A stretch of 64,000 nucleotides of DNA, from assembly GCA_030248215.1 (NCBI GenBank), contig JASANG010003262.1:216921-280920 (forward strand), written 5' to 3'. Origin of the DNA: Enoplolaimus lenunculus (Eukaryota > Nematoda > Enoplea > Enoplida > Thoracostomopsidae). The position numbers were made by a program, and so were the translations under genes. The notes beneath the pieces were generated by a model. That model was not told where the DNA came from. It saw nothing but the letters and a program-made list of their open reading frames with translations, and made no database searches. Positions 43,973-57,065 of this stretch are shown in pieces; positions within the stretch are counted from its first letter, which is position 1; each line of letters begins with the position of its first letter.

Positions 43973-46689
43973 TAATGATAGATCATTTTCGAGTTTAGTT
44001 TTCAACAAAACAAGTATTTTGTTTTGTTTTTTGTTAAGGGTATATTTAGTTAAGGAGTATAGTGAAGAAGGTTTTTAAGGGTATAGTGGAGAAGGTTTAA
44101 GAGTATTAGTGGGGCAAGTTTGCAGAAGTATAGTGGGGCAAAGGTTTACAGGAGTATAATTTCGCTGAAGGTTTACAGGAGTACAAGTGAAGCAGAGGTT
44201 TTTACAGGAGTATAAGTGGAGCAAAGGTTTACAGAAGTATTAGTGGGGCAAAGTTTGCAGAGTATAGTGGGGCAAGGTTTAAGGGTAAGTAAGAAGGTTT
44301 TTAAGGGTGTATTGGAAGGTTTAAGGTATTAGTGGGGCAGGTTTAAGGGTATAGTGCAATTTAAGGGCGTTTTTCTCGTGGCTGGGCTTTTTTCGCCTGT
44401 TTGTGCTCAATATTGTTACTTGTTAGTTTGGTGCTTGTTTGTAGCAGCTTTTAATTTAGGTCGTTTTATTTTTGTACTTTACTTACTGAATAGATTATTG
44501 CTTAGCTTCGAAACATTTACCTGTCAAGTCTAAGAGGCTCATATTTAAATTGTATAGCTCTTCACCAGTTGGTAATAGTTTTCAAACTCACAAACTGTTG
44601 CAGTTCATCTCGTATTTTGCACAAATAGTAGCTTATTCTTCGCTCTTCTCGCGTTCAAAAGTCGAAGACCTAAAAGTGTGCAAGGGTCATTATTTCAATT
44701 ATTTAATTTCAATTTTCGTCTATTATATAAGATAAACATGCCTGATTAAAATTAATTTTTCTGAAAATCATTGTTTTTTGACCGCGACTTGCTTTAAAGT
44801 GGATGTAACCAAAACATTCATAACAATTCATGTGGAAAAGATAAAATAGAAAAGTCAATCAAATGAGTTAATAGATTAGTTCAATAATCATTCAAATATA
44901 ACTTTTGACGGGAATGTAGCCAATCTTTAGTAAGGTTGCATTGTGTTAATTAATTTCAAAGGGGTTAGGTTCTTGTGTACGTAAGCTGAACGTATTCAGA
45001 TGTACACTAACATGTATAGCTAAATTCAAGGGCCCTTTGATTTTTTTGTACAGCAGTTGCACTTTACTTTATTTTATTCCCGTCAAAAGTTATGTTTGAA
45101 TTTTTTTGTGTTCTGACGAGTCTATTAACTCAGCGGGATTTGTTGCTTTCCGCATTGTGATCTTGTTCACTGGATTGTGTATTTGTGTTTACGTCGGTTA
45201 CATCCCATTTAAAAGCATGAGCTCTTGGGGTGCTAGAAACGAATGATTTTCAGAAATTATTTTTATTGCGGACGATATTTGAATCTTATATTAGTACGTA
45301 AATTGAAATCAAACAATTGTAATAATGACCCTTGCACACTTTTTAGGTCTTCGAACTTTGTTTGAATCGCTGATGAAGAGCTGAAGAATTAATGCCTTAT
45401 CTTCTATGGTTTTGTGCAAAATACGAGATTTTGCAACTGCAACAGTTTGTGAGTTTGAAAACCTATTTTACCAACTGGTGACAGATGCTATACACATTTC
45501 AGAATATGAGCCTCTTAGACTTGCACAGGTAAATGTTTTTCGTAAGCTTAAGCAATAATTATCTTTTTCAGGTCGTAGAGTACAGTACAAAAATAAAACG
45601 ACCTAATTGTAAAAGCTTGCTTATCAAACAAGCACTCAAACTAACGATAGTATATATTTCACAATATTTAGGCCAGCAGCAAACAGGGGTCGAAAAAAGC
45701 TCCACTGCCATTGAGAAAAACGTTGTCTCCTGTAAACGTTTGTCCTTTCTTATACTCCTGTAAACCTTTGCCCCACTAATACTTCTTGTAAACCTTTGTT
45801 CCAATTACACTCCTGTAAAAACCTTTGCTTTATTTGTACTCCTGTAAACTCTTTGCCCCACTTATACTTCTGCAAACTTTTGCCCCACTAATACTTCTGT
45901 AAACCTTTGCTCCACTTATACTCCTGTAAAAACCTTTTGCTTCACTTGTAGTTCTCTCTGTATTTCTTCGGCGAAATTATACTCCTGTGAAACCTTTGCC
46001 CCAGCTTATACTTCTGCAAACTTTTGCCCCACTAATACTTCTGTAAACCTTTGCTCCACTTATTCTCCTGTAAAAACCTTTGCTTCACTTATACTCCTGT
46101 AAACCTTCAACGAAATTATACTCCTGTAAACCTCTTCCCCACTTAAAAAATCTTGATATGCTTCATTTAAATTTGTTTGGCACCCTCTACATGTTGCGCT
46201 GCCTACGAACCCGCTCCAATACTTGTCTTACGTTTAAAACTAACCTCGAAAATAATTCCAGGTTTAAAAAATTAACCAAACAAAATATGTAGAGAATTTT
46301 CAGATAAGAACCATCTTTTATTTTTTTGCGCCCCCGTACAAAATTACTTCAGTCAACGAGACCACGTCAACAAATCACCGCTCACATTTTTCAAATATCA
46401 AATGCAAAGCTGACCGCTACCCAGTCTCCCAATGCCAGCTCAATTTGCAAAGGCTGAAAAATGTTTCAGGACCGGCAGACCGCAATTTCAGATGACTTAC
46501 GAGCAAAATTGACATACATTTGAGACGAACGGGGCACAGTGTTTAGGCAGGCTAAGCCACCCTGGGCCTCCCCAGGTTACGGTCTCGCATATACCCCCCA
46601 TTTCAAACGATTCGAAATCTAACCCAATTCAAAGCATACTTACATCTTAAACCGGTACAATATTTTTGAAATAAATCACAAAACCTAAA
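43973..46689. repeat. Palindrome centre: two degraded inverted copies of the 32.7-34.5 kb region
   Basis: 43980 to about 45230 follows the reverse complement of 34105 down to about 32700; about 45250-46693 follows 33130-34536 forward. Both include noisy versions of the 27-bp minisatellite (44040-44360 and 45730-46140) with many base losses or gains. Between 45060 and 45250 the sequence alternates between words of the two orientations. Neither copy matches its template as well as arms A and B match each other. It looks like low-quality consensus rather than evolved DNA. Confidence 0.85.
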
Positions 46690-47159
46690 CCTATTTATTA
46701 CGTTGAAGAATTTTTATGACGTCGACGCCACGTTAATCAAATGGATTAGGATTTCTTTTATATTAATGCCGTTATTTAGGAGTTTTATTGTTTTACATTT
46801 AGAGATTTCCGGAAGAATTTTACCAGTAAGTCTAAAATTGCATTTATTTAGCCTTGATTAATGCCTTGAGCACTTCATACCAGCATAAGGATTTAGGGGC
46901 GGAACGTTTTTGTGTAGAACCGTAAATAGTGTAAATTTAGCTTTATACTTAATTCTTTGCTTAGGCTTAGGGTATAAGCTTAGGCTTATGCTTTGGCTTA
47001 AGCTTAGGCATTATTATAAGCTCATTTTTACGCTTTGGCTTAGGCTTAATTTTTAATTGTATATTATCAACAGTTTGAAAATTTTTCTAGTATTTTTATC
47101 TCATTTGCATTCTTTGTTACAGGATACTTTTTGTAATTGCAAAATTTTTTAATTTTCAG

Positions 47160-47329
47160 ATCCTCTAAACTTCAAAGTCAACGTTCAATTGAAGAAGATT
47201 CGTCTTCGATGTCACTTTCAATCTCAATTTAAACCTCCTGTAACAACAGGAGTATCGACCACAGCACGTTTAATGATTCAGGTATGTGGCAACAACTAAA
47301 GTGCCCCCGTGACTGCTGCAAGTTCTCAG
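47160..47329 (+). pseudogene. MPDZ: Mirror MPDZ exon 1, two bases short
   Basis: 170 nt against 172 nt at 43338-43509. Several single-base differences (GATTCAGGTATG for GATTCAGCGTATG; AACTAAAGTG for AACTCAAAGTG) disturb the linker frame. Acceptor TTTTCAG and donor GTACGT are kept. Confidence 0.8.
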
Positions 47330-47678
47330 GTACGTAAGTTTGTGAATCGTTTTCCAAGTGTACGCCAAGGTATAAGATGACGTCTCCAGATGGTGGCCTA
47401 GGGAACGCAGGTCTCTTCAATGACTTGAAGAAACCTGTTTCATTCATATGTAACGATGTACTGCTCAGAAAGCTTCAGTGTCCGTGACACTACCTCCTCA
47501 AAAGTTACCTGGTGTACGCATGATATTGTGGAAGTTGCAATATGTCTCGGATATATAACAACTATTTACAGTGTATATTTTAAATCGACCATCATCCCTC
47601 AACCATTTCACAAACATCAAGTCTATGCATTGAATAGTAAATTATTCATTTTCAATGATTTTTTTGTTATCTTTTCAG

Positions 47679-48252
47679 GTTGATTTACTTGCAACGACAA
47701 CGCTTTCAATAGCACCAACGGCAGCTCCACTTTTTGACAACAGCGCCGTCAAATTTGACCCTCATTATGCCGTGCCTCAAAAACCAACCCCCAATGTTAC
47801 GCCTCGCAAACCGTCAGAACCGCTCTACGACGAATTGGACTCCGATTTCCCACCGCCGCCTCCTTTGCCTCCGCTCCGCTCAACTCGATTCCCGATAGCA
47901 ACGAACCGATCCGTCGGCCCACGATTCTCTAGGGGACCAAGTCAACGTAGCTCTCTTGCTACGCCGGCTAATACGTTCCCTGCCCCGCCGCCAGAGCTAA
48001 CCACCGGGGCTGACACGCTACCCATGGTTGATGCGCAAGAACCTCCTGGGGTGGAAAACCGATGCTTCACACGAAACGCCTTCTACTCAACCGCTTAATA
48101 GCGCAGAATTGACTCAAAGGAATACTGATTTGAATAAAGTTGCTAAAAATATCGCGGCTGCTGTTAGCGACGCGCAACAGCAACCGCTGGTTGTTCACGG
48201 ACGGGGCTGAAAAAATTGGAAGAAATCAATGAGTATTGGGCTAAACCTCCTG
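47679..48252 (+). pseudogene. MPDZ: Mirror MPDZ exon 2, fifteen bases short overall
   Basis: Starts [18 protein letters not shown] and keeps the proline-rich [19 protein letters not shown], then loses frame several times in GC-rich sequence (PLPPLRSTRFPI for [12 protein letters not shown]) and recovers [20 protein letters not shown] in another frame. The pattern is one of scattered small deletions, as in unpolished long reads. Confidence 0.85.
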
Positions 48253-48716
48253 GTAAGTGCTAGGATGGACAGCAGCTGGTCTTTGCAGTACTCGCAGTTA
48301 ATGGCCGAGTTTCTGAAATCTCACTTAAACTTCCAGTAGTTTTTTGCAGGCAAGGAACCTAAACTCGTATTTGGACCCGTCGCAGCAGAAGCCAGAGGGG
48401 CCAGCTCTCCTCGCCCCGAAAAAATATTGCTTTCCTCTTTGAAAATATTTAGCACCATTTGTAAGACCTGTAACTCTTTGTATACGTTTTCTAAAATAGT
48501 TTTCGATTCCATGACATGTCGAGCTGGCTACGGGACTGCGCTTCTGTTGAAAATACACTCACAGTCCTTTTAGCTCAGTATAGTTCATTTTTTCTCAAAC
48601 TTTATTTCATTTCGTACTTTGGCTACGGGACTGCGCTTCTGTTGAAAATACACTCACAGTCCTTTTAGCTCAGTATAGTTCATTTTTCTCAAACTTTATT
48701 TCATTTCGTACTTTAG

Positions 48717-48922
48717 GTGCAAATGACGAACTACCAACAATCGCTGAAGCAGCGGAAGAATGTTCATCAACTGGTGGTTTAACGAGTAGCTCACGAAAAT
48801 CATCGACAACCGATTACGGACGTTGACCGCTCGCCTCAACTTTCACCAAGACCCGACGCCGCTGCCGCAGTCCTGCCCATGGCCATGATGGTATCGAAGC
48901 TGCTGTAACGACTCCTACTTCG
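48717..48922 (+). pseudogene. MPDZ: Mirror MPDZ exon 3, three bases short
   Basis: 206 nt against 209 nt; single losses at three GG pairs (CCGATT for CCGGATT, CCGCTC for CCGGCTC, GCCGCAG for GCCGGCAG). Splice sites are preserved. Confidence 0.85.
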
Positions 48923-49357
48923 GTAAATAGACATGACGATAAAATTATCGGTGTTTTTCGATTTTCTCCACGCGGCGTCGTAAGAACATGACAAAATCGA
49001 ATTGTTCAAAAATTCAAATGTCGATGCGAAATAACTAAGAGTGATTATGGGAAGATTAATTATGCAAAAAATACCAAAATTGGACATGACAGTATCTGAA
49101 ATCGTTTGATAATTGCTCGACAATGTATATATAATTTACACCAAATTTATCGAAAATCGTATTCTGGTTAAACTGGGAAGTCCTGAACACAATTTAGGGA
49201 TCGGTAGAGTGAGCAGAACAGCGCTGAAATTAAAGCAAAAACTGTTACAAAAGTTACAATAATTAATTGTATAAATTTGTATCGTCACGACAAGGATCAA
49301 CGCGAATTTTTTGTTCAAAATTGTTCAAAAATATATATTCGATTAGTTTGATTTTAG

Positions 49358-49513
49358 GCACAACCTATTCGTTCGTTAGAACACGAACTTTCCTCTGAGA
49401 CCAAACGCACGGCGTCATTACCGTCTAAATATTGGGGTTCTGTGAGAATCGTGGAACTGGTTCGTATTCCTGGACAATCGTTGGGAATTAGCATTGTTGG
49501 CGGAAAGACTGAG
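49358..49513 (+). CDS. MPDZ: Mirror MPDZ exon 4 (PDZ7 start), intact
   Basis: 156 nt with the same translation as 41135-41290, including [17 protein letters not shown]. Acceptor ATTTTAG, donor GTAAGA. Confidence 0.88.
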
Positions 49514-50081
49514 GTAAGAACGGCCAGGCCATGGTTGTCGACCGGTGTCTGTAGGTCCAAAATAGCAATATTTCAAACTGAATAAATGTATCTTTTGCCT
49601 GGAAACTGTCAGTATAAAAACAAATTAGGAACAAAGTTATAGCACTCAGAACAATGGGGATACAGAAATTGTTGATGGGTGGGCGCGGAAAATATATTGC
49701 GAAAATACATCGCGAGCGAAGCGAGCGAGAAGTTAAACACAATTTTCAAAGCGCTAAAGTTAAAAGTTATAATTTTTATGAGGGGGGTCGAACTCTCCGC
49801 TCCACTCTTGCTTCATTCATGCGTCCGAATTCTCAAATATGGGGGATATTAGCGTTTTTCTTTTTCGTTTGCCCGTACATTAAACCAATTCACTGTGCCA
49901 GTTGACCTAAACTGGGCAACCTAACAACCAGGAATACTCATATTTAGGCATATAATTGATTTATCGTTGTCTTAAACTTTTTCGGCTGAAACGAAGACGT
50001 CTAAAGACAGCACCGCCGCCGATGGTTCTTGACCGAGAAAACGTTAATTAAAATGCACCAATCAAAATCGTTCAATTTCAG

Positions 50082-50249
50082 GTTCCAGCGTTTCCATCAA
50101 CCAATCAGACGTCACAGGACGCGTCAAAAGGTCCAGCTGTAACAATCCCACCGGCGACAAAAGTTGCAGGAATTTTCATTAAAAACGTTCTTCCAAACAG
50201 TGTTGCTGGTGCTTGCAACGAATTATATACGGGTGATCGTATACTCAGT
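50082..50249 (+). CDS. MPDZ: Mirror MPDZ exon 5 (PDZ7 middle), intact
   Basis: 168 nt, same reading as 40397-40564 ([25 protein letters not shown]). Confidence 0.88.
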
Positions 50250-50837
50250 GTAAGAGTCAAACACTTCTTTTTGGGTTTCATTTGGATAATCATTCTTGTC
50301 AAATGTTGTCTCACTACCGTAAGTTGTACGTCATTGGACAACCGTTGAATGCAACTTTAATATCATTTGTCAACCCTGAGTGGATTACGAACATTTAAGC
50401 TTTTGTTGCTTCATTGTCAATCCTTCTGAAAAGTTACCTAATGTACGCAGGTTATTTTTGAAGTTGTATAGCGTTGAGCCTAAACCTAAACCTAATAATA
50501 CATAATTCAGTTGAGATTGGGTGTTGTAAATCGCTGAATTTTCAGCACAGTAGCGTTGGTAGGAAAATGCATTTTCCATCGTTATGCATCAGACCCTGAT
50601 TAGCAAGCATGACAGACCCGTAGCCAGGTCACCTTAATGGGGTGGGCTAAACATTTTTCAAGCGGAGCATACAAGGGTTTTCGATGACTTACAAGCAAAA
50701 TTGAAAATTTTTAGGGGCCAAAATTGTTCCAGGGAGGTTGAGTCTCCTCTTACCCTCGCTTGGCTACGGACTCGAAGCATGATAGAATATTGTGTGTAAA
50801 TCCGACCGTTCGAACATTGTTGTGTTCAATTTTACAG

Positions 50838-50945
50838 GTCAATGGTGTTGATCTCAAACTTGCAACTCATGATGAAGCCGTTGAAGTAATACGCAGCGCT
50901 GCCAATCCAGTTCGCTTTCAAGTTCAAAGCCTTCATTCCACACAT
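50838..50945 (+). CDS. MPDZ: Mirror MPDZ exon 6 (PDZ7 end), intact
   Basis: 108 nt, 36 codons, [20 protein letters not shown] then [14 protein letters not shown]. This copy has the complete frame, whereas the left arm lacks one base. Confidence 0.88.
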
Positions 50946-50977
50946 GTGAGTTTACCAATTGCGGCTTTCGTTGAAAT

Positions 50978-51199
50978 TACACTGCAAATTCTAAAGAGTT
51001 GATTAATCAATTCAGCTAGCGAGTTGGTTATTTCTGAATTAATATCAGTAAACATTAACTCACTCTGAGTTGCGTAGTTGATTAGTTAACTCAGAATGTC
51101 ATTGAATCGAATCAAATTTCTGAGTTCTGATAGTCCTAACTCAGACTGAGTGATTCAACTCATTCGGAATTAAAATCAACTCACTGAAATTTACAGTGT
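50978..51199. repeat. Mirror GAGTTGATT-rich MITE
   Basis: Reverse of 39452-39671 with the same ends (CACTGCAAATTCTAAAGAGT and CACTGAAATTTACAGTG). Confidence 0.8.
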
Positions 51200-52162
51200 A
51201 CTTAAAACAAAGCGGTTGTGCTATACTTTTTGATTTTCTAATGTCATCTCTGTCACCGTACGCGAACTGTCGTTAGAGCTTTAACCTCTACAGCTGCAGT
51301 GTTGGAACAATACGGTATGCACGACCGATGTTTGAAGTTTTGCTCAAAGTTAAGGACAACGCCAGGAATCGAACCTCGGCCGTTTTGTACTCGAGTCAGT
51401 CATGCTACCAACCACTGCATCATGTGGTCATTGGAACAATTTCGTATTCCGGTATTCACATGTATGGCAATCTATGCTTTACATACACTTACCGTGCACA
51501 TGTATTTAACGTTTTTTCAGTCAGATGTCTTTTCAGTAAAAAGGAAACGTTTTAGAAAGACGCAGAGTCGGAAGTGGGTAAGGATTTCTGTACCCGACCC
51601 GTGCTTTACCCACGCAAACAAGAATTTTTTTATCCACAGGTATACCCGCGCAAAAAAGATCTACCCACGGCCCGCCTTTTACCTGCGCCTGAAGTTAAAC
51701 CAGTACCTATTTTAAAGATCGCTGGTGATTCGCGTTTTAATGAAGTTTCGCAATATAGCTTCAATGAAATTCACAAATGACGTTTACCCGCGGGTAAGCG
51801 CGGGTACCCGCGGGTAATGTCCCACTCTGGTCAGATGTGCAGTTTTGTGTTTTTGTACACTTTTACCACACATTTATGCTTAGGCTTGGACTTAAGATTA
51901 ACTTTAGTAAATTGCTTACCTATGCCTATAAGCCTTAACCTAATATGTGGGCGAATTGTCGGCGGCGTGAACATATTTAAGGATACAAGGTATATTTCTT
52001 ACCAAAATTTATTGTGAGACAAGAAAAAAGCATTGGTAACAAGTTTTAGAATGACCTTTTGGATCACAGAGGTCAAAAAATTTTCTTTTACGTAAACCTG
52101 TTCCGAAATGAAATCATTGCTACGCCCTTGAAAACTGTCCAAGAGCCTAGTTTTGTTTTCAG

Positions 52163-52480
52163 CCAGCAATAAACACGAGTGATAGCGCGCCGTCCGGCGT
52201 CGGCGAAGCCATCAAGTCTATCCCTCCAGTACCACCCCCGAAACCAAAACTACCCCCTGGATCTGTGCCCCGCCACCCGAACACACAACCTACCACAGCA
52301 GCAGCAGAAGCAGCAGCAGAAGCAACAACAACAACAACAACAACAACCAGCTTAGTGATTACAACACAAACAAACGCAACTACAAAAGAAGTACCGATTG
52401 TCACAGTGAAACCATTCGAAGCTCATACCAATGGCACTGCAGAATTGCATACTGATGACGATATGAAGAAATCGATTAAT
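52163..52480 (+). CDS. MPDZ: Mirror MPDZ exon 7 (linker), intact
   Basis: 318 nt, 106 codons, open from [19 protein letters not shown] through [10 protein letters not shown]. The frame agrees with both neighbours; the left-arm copy lacks one C. Confidence 0.85.
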
Positions 52481-52988
52481 GTAAGCTTAAATATCGTATA
52501 ATTTATGCCAATATTCTTAAATTTGTGTAGCACCTATTGCCTGTTGGTGAAAGGTTTCCAATCACCAAAATAATTGTAATGTGAAAACATTAAAATTAGC
52601 TTAATGTAGCCATAAAACGACTCCGCTCCGCCGGGCGTCTATGCACTGCTGCTGGACGCCGCTGCGAGACACGAAAAAATTTATTTATTAAAAATTGTTG
52701 CACGCAACCAAAACTGTTGCCTATATTATTGTTAGCAAAGCATAGCGGCACGCGGTTGGGCCCGGCGGCGTGTGCTCGTTTAGCGCACCAGCCGGCGTTC
52801 GCCCAAATGGTTGGATTTTGAAAATTTTTTATATTTGGGCTTCTCATGACCTCCACTGATTATTTCATACCCAAATATAAATTTTTTCGTTCACAAATCT
52901 TAGTTTTATATTTTTTATTTTGTTATTTCTACTGTTTTTTTGTATATTTTGTTATTTGTTATTATTTTGTTATTTTATATTTTTTTAG

Positions 52989-53094
52989 TCAACAGAAATT
53001 GCTCAACGTCACGATTCTAGAGAAATTAAAAAGCCTACGGCAAAAACGCTGGAAAATGGCAAGCCTTCAAAGCAGTACATGGTAACTTCAGCAA
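52989..53094 (+). CDS. MPDZ: Mirror MPDZ exon 8 (linker), intact
   Basis: 106 nt, [20 protein letters not shown] and [15 protein letters not shown] plus one base of the Lys codon that exon 9 (22709-22807) completes. Its own downstream exon is not in this arm within the window. Confidence 0.82.
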
Positions 53095-54068
53095 GTAAGC
53101 TGTTCCGTGGCTGTTTAATGAATAAATTTGTACAAATGTGTATGTATAAAATAAACGTTTAACGAAGCTTATAAAAATGAATTAAGTTCACTCACAATGA
53201 TGAATTTCTGAAATTATTCTTAAAAAGAATAAACAATTTAAACCGTATTCCGTTCTTGCTTGTAAGTCATTGAAAAGCCATGTATGCCCTTCGTAAAAAA
53301 ATTTTCGCTGACCTTAGCTATGTAAACTGGCTACAGGTCAAAATTTTCCAGGGATTCTTTTAGGTGTATTGCTTGCACAATTTCATTATACATTGGCGCT
53401 ACTTTGTGGTTGAATGGGACATACACCTTATGAAAATCACATGATGCCGATATTGCTATTCCCAGCTTAAGTTACAGCAGTAGTTTAGTTCACTGGTACG
53501 TTAGAAGCGAATCAAATGAGTCTAAAACGAAAAAATGTTTATTTAAGAAATTTTAAATTCTTAAGTAAACAATCAAAAGTAATGCTAGCATGCTGGGCCC
53601 GAAGCCAACGGAGTGTCAGAGGCCGCTTAGTCTTCCTGGTAAAATTTTTGCCTCCTCTACTGAGCAAACTTTCAACCTTGCTTGTAAGGCAACGAAACAC
53701 TTTATATGTGGCTCCTGAAATTTTTTAGCTCTCTACCAAGGTGAGCTGGCTACGCGCCTGTAGCATGCACACCAGTCTGCCAATTGGTATGCGTGTTTGT
53801 GTGGTACTTGATCTGTATTGTTTGCAAGACAAATAGTTACAAAATGGTGCTGAAATACACGACGAGTTATTTAATTTGTGTGGTTTTGAGCAAATTATAG
53901 ATCATTCGAAATATAGAATTAGTTTTCGCTCTAAAACATTTTTTAAAAACTAAAATTTCGACGCACAAAAAGTGTCCTCGACGACGCAAAATTACGAATC
54001 GACCACTGGAGCTAAGGTAGCCAATCAAAAGCTACGAGATTATCATCATACCTTCGTGAAATAATTAG

Positions 54069-54265
54069 GCCCATGTAAAGATCAGGCGCGGTACGTTTTT
54101 CTGCTGGACTGCAATAGAGTAAGCTTAAGCTTTAGACAATTATTTTTTGCTTCGGCTTAGGCTTAGGCCTAGCTATAAGCTCATTTATACGGTTAGGCTT
54201 AGGCTTAGGTTTAGATTTGCATGCTCATACTACTATTACCACCCGGTTCTATGCATTGGCCGATA
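54069..54265 (+). repeat. Mirror TTAGGC-carrying MITE
   Basis: Reverse of 36380-36573: GGCCCATGTAAAGATCAGGC at left, GGTTCTATGCATTGGCC at right, GGCTTAGGCTTAGGCC clusters between. Confidence 0.8.
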
Positions 54266-56654
54266 ATTGCATCAATTTTGACATTTTAAACTTTACTAGC
54301 TAGGAAATGTAGAGTTAATATAGAGACCCGAGGAGTTCGCATATAATATTTAAGCAAGGGCACATAGCTTTGAATGGCAAAATACTAATCGCAAGCATTC
54401 ATCTTGATTATTAACCGACTTCCTGTCAATATGTCAGTATTAAGTGTCTTTATACGTATTGAATTCTGTAGATAATTGACTATCTCCTGTGACTCTTGTT
54501 CTCAAATGCGTATAGCACCTATTACCAGTTAGCGATATGTTTTTTGAATTGACGAACTCCTGTAATTGCAGATCTCAAAATTCGCACAGAAGTAAGTCAA
54601 ATGAAATGCAATAAAACGCGATGAATTTTTAACATCAGCGTTCACTTATTCAAAAACAACAAGACTTGTTACAAAATTGCGATCGGTGCTGCATACGATT
54701 GAGAATACGGGTTTTCGTGTCAGAAAAATGTTATTAGCCAACTCAAGATGCTTCAGGGGAACATTTTTTACGAATTTTGTGAATCGATAAAGGGGAACTT
54801 GTACCAATATTCCATAACTCAGCTGGAAATAGTTCAGATTTCAGGTTTTACAAGTTGTGTCTTAAAAGATGGTTTTGAGGGTTTTAAAGCCATTTAACTT
54901 TAATGGAAACACTGGTCCTACACTTAAAATCGTAAAATTGCTGGAAACCGGAGTGGCTCCGTAGACAAAAACATGCAAGTGTAGGGTGACGCAAAAAAAA
55001 TTTCAGAACGGCATGAACGAATTGGACATGCTTACAAGCCAAAATGCTCTTCTAAGGGTAACAAAATTTAGCTAGGAAGGGTCCAGACGTTTCGGCTGCC
55101 GTGTGTCAATGGGTCCAAACAACGGTGGATCCAGAAATTTCTGACACGGGCGGCAGGCTGTCGATAGTTATGACTGTGCTTATATACGTATGTGCCAATT
55201 GTGGGGAAAAAGTCTAAAGTAAGGAACATTACCATGTTGTCACAAAAAAATTTCTGATTAGGGCTGTGGGGCGTACGCCCCCTCCTGCCCCCCCCCCCGT
55301 TTGGATTCGCTAATGGATGCAAACTGGTTTCTCATAGCTTACCCAAAAGCTACAATAATTCAGGTTGCCATCAAAAACAAAACGCCATGGTCCGTTTTAG
55401 AGTTTGACCAGTTTTAACCCAAAAAGAGAGACGGTTTCGAGCAATAAATTTGATGAAAAATAAACCAAAAACTGGCAAACGTGTGGGGTTTAAATCCGAG
55501 TGGTTGCGCTATTCAAAAATCAAAAAACAAATGACTTGCGTTTGATAAGACGCTGAGAAATTTGACCCACAGTTTTGTGTACTGTGTTCAAATCGTGGAT
55601 TTAGATATTTCTGGCTTAAGGTGGAGGGAGTCCACGCGATATGTAACAGTTAAACTAAGCTTGTGTTGCGAGCGAAACTCCAAACTGAATATTAACACTA
55701 AATCCCAATACAAAATTTCTGTTTTAATCCCTCGTTGGACAGTATTTGGACCTGGGTGCCACCAAGTGGATCCGCCGCTGGCTTTGTTTGTTCGGGAGAG
55801 AGTGTGTGATTTTATCGCGTTACTGGTTGCTGTAGTTTTTGGTTTGAGATTTATTTCAAAACGTGTCTATTTACCGTGTCGTGCTAAAGCCCAGAATTTA
55901 TATTGTTTTCAGGGTGTAGGTAATACCAGTCAGTGACCGATCAGAGCTAACATAGCGGCAACAAAAATAGTTTCGACCCATTTTGAAGGCTTTAAAAGTG
56001 CCTAAACGTTTCGTCCCCTCAGAAATTTCGACTGGGTATATGGTCACTGTTATACCCTCCTGAGTTGTATATTACATTTACCTTTGTCTGTTGTGTAAAG
56101 TAGGTTTAGGTTTTGTGATTTATTTCAAAAATATTGTACCGGTTTAAGATGTAAGTAATGCTTTGAATTGGGTTAGATTTCGAATCGTTTGAAATGGGGG
56201 GTATATGCGAGACCGTAACCTGGGGAGGCCCAGGGTGGCTTAGCCTGCCTAAACACTGTGCCCCGTTCGTCTCAAATGTATGTCAATTTTGCTCGTAAGT
56301 CATCTGAAATTGCGGTCTGCCGGTCCTGAAACATTTTTCAGCCTTTGCAAATTGAGCTGGCATTGGGAGACTGGGTAGCGGTCAGCTTTGCATTTGATAT
56401 TTGAAAAATGTGAGCGGTGATTTGTTGACGTGGTCTCGTTGACTGAAGTAATTTTGTACGGGGGCGCAAAAAATAAAAGATGGTTCTTATCTGAATTCTC
56501 TCATATTTCGTTTGGTTAATTTTTTAAACCTGGAATTATTTTCGAGTTTAGTTTTAAACGTAAGACAAGTATTGGAGCGGGTTCGTAGGCAGCGCAACAT
56601 GTCAGAGGGTGCCAAACAAATTTAAATGAAGCATATCAAGATTTTTTAAGTGGG

Positions 56655-57065
56655 GCAGAGGTTTACAGGAGTATAATTTCGTTGAAGGTTTACAGGAGTA
56701 TAAGTGAAGCAAAGGTTTTTACAGGAGTATAAGTGGAGCAAAGGTTTACAGAAGTATTAGTGGGGCAAAAGTTTGCAGAAGTATAAGTGGGGCAAAGGTT
56801 TACAGGAGTATAATTTCGCCGAAGGTTTACAGGAGTACAAGTGAAGCAAAGGTTTTTACAGGAGTATAAGTGGAGCAAAGGTTTACAGAAGTATTAGTGG
56901 GGCAAAAGTTTGCAGAAGTATAAGTGGGGCAAAGGTTTACAGGAGTACAAGTAAAGCAAAGGTTTTTACAGGAGTGTAATTGGAACAAAGGTTTACAGAA
57001 GTATTAGTGGGGCAAAGGTTTACAGGAGTATAAGATGGACAAACGTTTACAGGAGACAACGTTTT
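56655..57065. repeat. Mirror 27-bp minisatellite
   Basis: Reverse of 33583-33995 with the same unit order; units read AGTGGGGCAAAGGTTTACAG. Far cleaner than the two copies in the palindrome centre. Confidence 0.9.

Larger units (their letters stand above)
47160..53094 (+). pseudogene. MPDZ: Mirror copy of MPDZ exons 1-8 (plus strand)
   Basis: Eight exons in order at 47160-47329, 47679-48252, 48717-48922, 49358-49513, 50082-50249, 50838-50945, 52163-52480 and 52989-53094, all with the same splice sites as the left arm. Exons 4 and 5 are intact in both arms, and exons 6-8 are intact only here. Exons 1-3 here carry base losses that shift or shorten the frame (574 versus 589 nt in exon 2; three single-base losses at GG pairs in exon 3). 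It is called a pseudogene because it is cut at both ends and damaged, but it may equally be the other haplotype of the same gene or an assembly duplicate. Confidence 0.8.
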
